From contig NZ_JBEPTM010000010.1 of NCBI RefSeq assembly GCF_040549525.1, positions 1 through 64,000 on the forward strand: a stretch of DNA of 64,000 nucleotides. The letters are read 5' to 3'. Position 1 is the stretch's first letter, and each line of letters starts with the position of its first letter. Positions 60,496 to 64,000 of this stretch are shown one piece after another. This stretch comes from Lacisediminihabitans sp040549525. Lineage in GTDB: Bacteria; Actinomycetota; Actinomycetes; Actinomycetales; Microbacteriaceae. The notes beneath the pieces are model-generated. The model saw nothing but the letters and a program-made list of their open reading frames with translations, did no database searches and had not been told where the DNA came from. The translations under genes were made by a program, and so were the position numbers.

Positions 60496-61845
60496 ATGAC
60501 GATCACCCACGCTGAACCATCCGGTGCCGCCGAACAGGCACCGGAGCCTGTGTTGACGGCAGGAGTCACCGTCCTCGCCATCGCGGACTCCGACTCCTAC
60601 GTCAAGTGGGGCGCCACCCTGCTCGGTCAGGTGCCGCACGACTGGAAGCGTTCGCTCGTCGTGCTCGCGAGCCCGGTGATGCCGAGCGGGGAACAGCTCG
60701 CCGCGGCGCTCACCGGCACCTCGGAGTCGATCGGCGCGCCGCCGATCCTCGACCTCTCCGCCCTCGCCGTTCGCATTGCCACGCTGAAGCCGGATGTCGT
60801 GCTCCTGTCGGTGCGGGGACCTCTCGTCAGAGTGGTGGTGCGCGCGATCGTCGGTGCCTCGGAGGTGCGCCCCGTCATCGTGAGCGGGCTGCCCGGCATC
60901 TCCATCCCGGCGACCAGGCGGGCGATCTCGCATCGCGCGCAGGTCGACTTCTTCGTTCTGCATTCCCGCCGTGAGGTTCGCGAGTTCGAAACTCTCGCCC
61001 AGACAATGGGCGTCGACATGCCCTTCGGTCTCGCCACGCTGCCGTTCCTGCCGCGACAGGCTCTGCCGCAGAAGACCCAGGGTCGCAACCAGAACGGCGA
61101 GGTCATCTTCGCGACGCAGGCGAAGGTGCCGGCCGAGAAGGCGGATCGGCTCGCCCTGCTCGGCTGGCTGGCCGAGGCGGCACGGCGGCACCCCTACCTC
61201 CGTGTCGTGGTGAAGGTGAGAGCGGCTCGCGGCGAGCAGCAGACGCACGCGAAACGCTACGACTATGCCGATCTCATGGACGAGCTCCGGCCGCGGGCAC
61301 CGCACAACCTCGTGGTGGCCGGAGGCGCCATGGCCGATCACCTCGCCGGCGCGGCCGGGCTGGTCACGGTGAGCTCGACTGCTGCGATCGAAGCGATCGC
61401 CCTCTCGATCCCGGTGATCATCGTCAACGACTTCGGAGTGAGCGCCGAACTCATCAATACCGTCTTCGAAGGCAGTGGGCTCCTCGGCAACTGCGGTGAT
61501 CTGGTGGAGGGGCGATTCCGGCACCCCGATTCGGCCTGGCTCGACGACAACTATTTCCACGGTGCGGACAAAAACGACTGGCTGCGCCGGGTCGACGAGC
61601 TGGTCGCCATTCGCGCGACCGGGGACTTCCCCCTCAAACCGCTGCGGCACGGCGCCTTCGGGGGAGTGCTTCGCCGGGCCTGGGACCGTAAGCGCGCCCT
61701 CGGCCGGTTCGACAGGTCGTGGAGCGGCATGGTCGCCCTCGTGCTGGGCACTCCGGTGCGGTACGCCCTCGTGGTCACTCGCGGCGTGCGTAGTCGTCGC
61801 GCTCGCGCCCGGCTGGCGAATGCGGAGACCGTCGGGGAGCAATGA
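60496..61845 (+). CDS. DUF6716-like putative glycosyltransferase
   Basis: 449 residues. GVTVLAIADSDSYVKWGATLL at the start and a GT-B-like second half with AAGLVTVSSTAAIEAIALSIPVIIVNDFGV in parts (TVSSTAAIEAIALSIP, VIIVNDFGV). The basic C-terminus has RALGRFDRSWSGMV. I recall this family next to neuA/neuB in actinobacteria, where it should transfer the CMP-activated sugar. Starts 12 bases after neuB, same operon. Confidence 0.75.
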   Translation: MTITHAEPSGAAEQAPEPVLTAGVTVLAIADSDSYVKWGATLLGQVPHDWKRSLVVLASPVMPSGEQLAAALTGTSESIGAPPILDLSALAVRIATLKPDVVLLSVRGPLVRVVVRAIVGASEVRPVIVSGLPGISIPATRRAISHRAQVDFFVLHSRREVREFETLAQTMGVDMPFGLATLPFLPRQALPQKTQGRNQNGEVIFATQAKVPAEKADRLALLGWLAEAARRHPYLRVVVKVRAARGEQQTHAKRYDYADLMDELRPRAPHNLVVAGGAMADHLAGAAGLVTVSSTAAIEAIALSIPVIIVNDFGVSAELINTVFEGSGLLGNCGDLVEGRFRHPDSAWLDDNYFHGADKNDWLRRVDELVAIRATGDFPLKPLRHGAFGGVLRRAWDRKRALGRFDRSWSGMVALVLGTPVRYALVVTRGVRSRRARARLANAETVGEQ

Positions 61846-62015
61846 CGGTGGTGGCCGCGCTCGGCATTCGTCCGAGCCCTACGGTCTTGATCGGCTGTCG
61901 CAGCGACATCCAGGGCCTTCGTGTCGTCTGGCTGTCGTTGGCAATGCTCGGCTACGTCGGCGGAGGAACGTGGTCGATCGGCGCACCTCCGAGAACCCCG
62001 ATGTCATTGTGCTGA
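61842..62015 (+). pseudogene. Remnant of an OafA/acyltransferase-3 gene
   Basis: A 57-codon frame whose ATG overlaps the glycosyltransferase stop (ATGA). The middle reads CRSDIQGLRVVWLSLAMLGY, matching the R-x-DIQGLRA opening of acyltransferase-3 (OafA/YrhL) proteins, which O-acetylate surface sugars. After YVGGG it leaves the family pattern and stops. The rest of the gene is absent; 62016-62135 shows nothing else. The likely original role was acetylation of the sialic-acid-like sugar. Confidence 0.45.
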
Positions 62016-62135
62016 CGAGTTATGTTGAACCCACCCCGCCCGGCATTGCATCGCGGCGACCTTCAGCTGCCTTCTGGCTCCCGCTTCGATGCCGCGCTGG
62101 CACCCTACCTGTCGACCCGATGAGCGGCACGCCGT

Positions 62136-62900
62136 TCACGCCGGGACGACGCCCCGCGCGCACCAGGCCATCGCCGAGACCTCGAACGGGGTGGTTGGCA
62201 CGGACTTCGCGCACCGGAGTCTGAGCGTTTCGCGGCCCTCTTCCGTCAGCCCGCTGACATATTCTCCGGCCGGCCCGACACCCAGGGTATACGGCTGCCA
62301 CCACTCGTCGAACGACGCGAAACGCCGGGTCACAGTGAGGGTCGACGACTCGACGTCGTGCAGGCCGGCGATACCGAAAAGCTCGTCGAGGTGACCCTCC
62401 CGCGTGCCGGCCAGAGCGGCTTCGCCGGGAGCCTCGGGGTCGAGGTCGTGCACCGATCGCCAAAAGGTTGCGAGCGGGCCGCGATCGCCCGCGTGGTCCC
62501 AGACGCAGGCCGCGACCAGTCCGCCGGGCCGCGTCACGCGAGCCATCTCGCACAGCCCGGCCACGGGATCCGTCATGAAATGCACCACCAGCTGGGCGAG
62601 GGCCACATCGAACTCCCCGTCTCCGAACGGCAACTGCTCCGCCCCGGCGAGTCGGACATCGAGCCCCGGAACGCGCCGCGTCGTCGCCTCCACGAAAGAG
62701 GGCGAGGGGTCGACCGCGGCGACGGCTCCCGTGCCGAGGCGCCGCGCCAGTTGCTCGGTGAGCGCGCCGGTGCCGCAGCCCACGTCGAGGGCGCGGTGGC
62801 CCGACTGCAGCTGCGACCAGTCGGCGAAGAGCGGGGCGAGCGGCTCGGAGTACTGGCCCATAAATCGGCCGTAAGCGGCCGCCGAGACATCGAAACTCAT
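62136..62900 (-). CDS. Class I SAM-dependent methyltransferase
   Basis: 254 residues. Motif I HRALDVGCGTGALTEQLA, acidic motif II VAAVDPSPSFVEA, DVRLAGAEQLPFGDGEFDVALAQLV in parts (AEQLPFGDGEFDVALAQL), and motif VARVTRPGGLVAACVWD. It is close to the UbiE/Tam type small-molecule methyltransferases; the substrate is unknown. Separate from the sialic cassette, which runs the other way. Confidence 0.8.
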   Translation of the reverse strand: MSFDVSAAAYGRFMGQYSEPLAPLFADWSQLQSGHRALDVGCGTGALTEQLARRLGTGAVAAVDPSPSFVEATTRRVPGLDVRLAGAEQLPFGDGEFDVALAQLVVHFMTDPVAGLCEMARVTRPGGLVAACVWDHAGDRGPLATFWRSVHDLDPEAPGEAALAGTREGHLDELFGIAGLHDVESSTLTVTRRFASFDEWWQPYTLGVGPAGEYVSGLTEEGRETLRLRCAKSVPTTPFEVSAMAWCARGVVPA

Positions 62901-63050
62901 GGGGGAACGCTACTCCTGCGGCCACCGCAGCGGGGTGGATGCGGCACAGCGTAGGGGGTACCGCTGCCTCCACTACGGCATGTTTCCGAGTGTGTCTCCG
63001 TGCGTCCGACTCGCTTGCCCGTGGCCGAGCGAACCGTGCAGCATGGCCGG

Positions 63051-64000
63051 ATGCCCCATCAGACCTCGCCCCGCCAGATCCGTTTCAACGCCTTCGACAT
63101 GAACTGCGTCGCCCACCAGTCCTCGGGAATGTGGCGTCACCCCGACGACCAGGCGTGGCGGTACAAAGACCTCGAGTACTGGACGGAACTCGCCAAACTC
63201 CTCGAGCGCGGCACCTTCGACGGCGTCTTCATCGCCGATGTGCTCGGCACCTACGACGTCTACGGCGGTTCCAACGAGGCGGCGATCCGACACGGCGCAC
63301 AGGTGCCGGTGAACGACCCGGTTCTCCTCGTCTCGGCGATGGCGCACGTGACGGAGAACCTCGGGTTCGGCATCACCGCCGGCACCTCCTACGAGCACCC
63401 CTATCCCTTCGCCCGACGCATGTCGACCCTCGACCACCTCACCAAGGGTCGGGTCGGGTGGAACGTGGTCACCGGCTACCTGCCGAGCGCCGCGCGCAAC
63501 ATGGGCCACGACGACCAGCTCGAGCACGACGACCGCTACGACGTCGCCGACGAGTACCTCGAAGTGCTCTACAAGCTCTGGGAGGGCTCCTGGGAGGATG
63601 ACGCGGTGCAGCGCAACCGCGAGACCGGCGTGTTCACCGACCCGGCGAAGGTGCACGAGATCGGGCACAGTGGCAAGAACTTCACGGTTCCGGGCATCCA
63701 CCTCTCCGAGCCGTCGACGCAACGCACGCCGGTGATCTACCAGGCGGGGGCCTCGGGCCGGGGCATCCAGTTCGCCGCGGGCAATGCCGAAGCCATCTTC
63801 GTCGCCGCTCCCACCAAGGCCGTGCTCACGACCTCCGTCGCGAAGATCCGCGACGCGCTCGAAGCCGCCGGTCGGGACCGCTACTCCGCGAAGATCTACA
63901 CCCTGCTCACGATCATCACCGACTCCACCGAGCAGAAGGCGAAGGCGAAGCACCAGGACTTCCTGCAGTATGCGAGTGACGAGGGAGCCCTCGTGTTCAT
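63051..64000 (+). CDS. LLM-class flavin-dependent monooxygenase (NtaA/SnaA/DszA type), 5' part
   Basis: 316 codons, running off the window. IRFNAFDMNCVAHQSSGMWRHP is close to the NtaA/SnaA start, then TFDGVFIADVLGTYDVYGG, GFGITAGTSYEHPYPFARRMSTLDHLTKGRVGWNVVTGYLPSAARNMG (read in parts: TSYEHPYPFARRMSTLDH, GRVGWNVVTGYLPSAARN), and TPVIYQAGASGRGIQFAA (FMN phosphate site). Such enzymes use reduced FMN from a separate reductase to oxidise nitrilotriacetate, dibenzothiophene sulfone or alkanes. The C-terminal part and neighbours that could tell the substrate are outside. Confidence 0.85.
   Translation, partial: MPHQTSPRQIRFNAFDMNCVAHQSSGMWRHPDDQAWRYKDLEYWTELAKLLERGTFDGVFIADVLGTYDVYGGSNEAAIRHGAQVPVNDPVLLVSAMAHVTENLGFGITAGTSYEHPYPFARRMSTLDHLTKGRVGWNVVTGYLPSAARNMGHDDQLEHDDRYDVADEYLEVLYKLWEGSWEDDAVQRNRETGVFTDPAKVHEIGHSGKNFTVPGIHLSEPSTQRTPVIYQAGASGRGIQFAAGNAEAIFVAAPTKAVLTTSVAKIRDALEAAGRDRYSAKIYTLLTIITDSTEQKAKAKHQDFLQYASDEGALVF

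Noticed and set aside
62016..62135. Frame reading NPDVIVLTSYVEP as a second gene remnant after the sialic cassette
   Set aside because: No family match, and the frame is short and overlaps non-coding sequence; likely chance.

Overview
The window is high-GC DNA with dense, tightly packed genes. Its 4-bp ATGA/GTGA gene overlaps, frequent -10-like hexamers only 6-9 nt before the start codon (leaderless transcripts), frequent GGATGCC/GGCATCC strings and gene content (DUF3039, a DUF6716-type glycosyltransferase, polymer-phosphate wall genes, SAF-less NeuB) point to an actinobacterium, most likely of the family Microbacteriaceae. That placement is inference; no rRNA gene is present.

Layout. (1) 0-11 kb is an accessory region with lower and more variable GC: a large secreted lectin/Ig-repeat protein, then a loose set of small genes including an Imm26 immunity protein, a DUF2283 protein, an Imm52-like protein, a P-loop kinase, two-helix membrane proteins, a decayed piece of a polymorphic-toxin-type protein, and a fusion of a HAD-like domain with a domain that looks like the antitoxin-type 'RQVSPF' family. 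It reads as an orphan-immunity/toxin-cassette graveyard. (2) 11-24.6 kb is a catabolic island: APC permease, acetoacetate-decarboxylase-like protein, gamma-glutamyl-amine synthetase of the glutamine synthetase family, class I glutamine amidotransferase, aromatic amino acid decarboxylase, cytochrome P450 with its own 3Fe-4S ferredoxin and ferredoxin reductase, a MarR regulator, and HpaE/HpaD/HpaG-like enzymes of homoprotocatechuate meta-cleavage. Five copies of a TCRTTC-N6-GAAYGA palindrome sit in the divergent promoters, four of them directly downstream of a -10 box, so the island looks like one repressor regulon. (3) 24.6-30 kb: a Nit-type omega-amidase and a facing kynurenine/glutamine transaminase K-like aminotransferase, a lipoprotein plus PKD-like secreted protein, and an HtrA/DegP protease. 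(4) 30-38.5 kb: wall polymer synthesis and export: a GT2 glycosyltransferase, three CDP-glycerol glycerophosphotransferase-type enzymes, TagGH-like ABC exporter, and a LicC-like nucleotidyltransferase. (5) 38.7-52 kb: housekeeping: an ABC exporter pair with an odd disordered N-terminal extension, DUF3039, nicotinate phosphoribosyltransferase, an FeS photolyase, murI-rph-rdgB, an Nramp transporter, a HEAT-repeat protein, a MacB-like ABC pair, DedA, and tRNA-Leu(UAG).

(6) 52.2-57.5 kb holds the most interesting unit: sigma factor, a soluble small protein, a subtilisin-like protease carrying four exact tandem NPFHST hexapeptides, and a TPR-CHAT protease. A sigma factor, a small protein and a TPR-CHAT protease is the same trio of parts used by the type III-E CRISPR accessory module (RpoE, Csx30, Csx29), here without CRISPR and with a subtilase added. 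I propose it as a protease-gated transcription or cell-death switch. (7) 57.5-64 kb: an MFS transporter, a sialic-acid-like cassette (neuA, neuB lacking a SAF domain, DUF6716 glycosyltransferase) followed by a remnant of an OafA-type acyltransferase, a methyltransferase, and the 5' part of an NtaA/SnaA-type flavin monooxygenase running off the window.

Start codons were re-chosen from ribosome-binding sites, overlaps and family alignments from memory; no database search was run.
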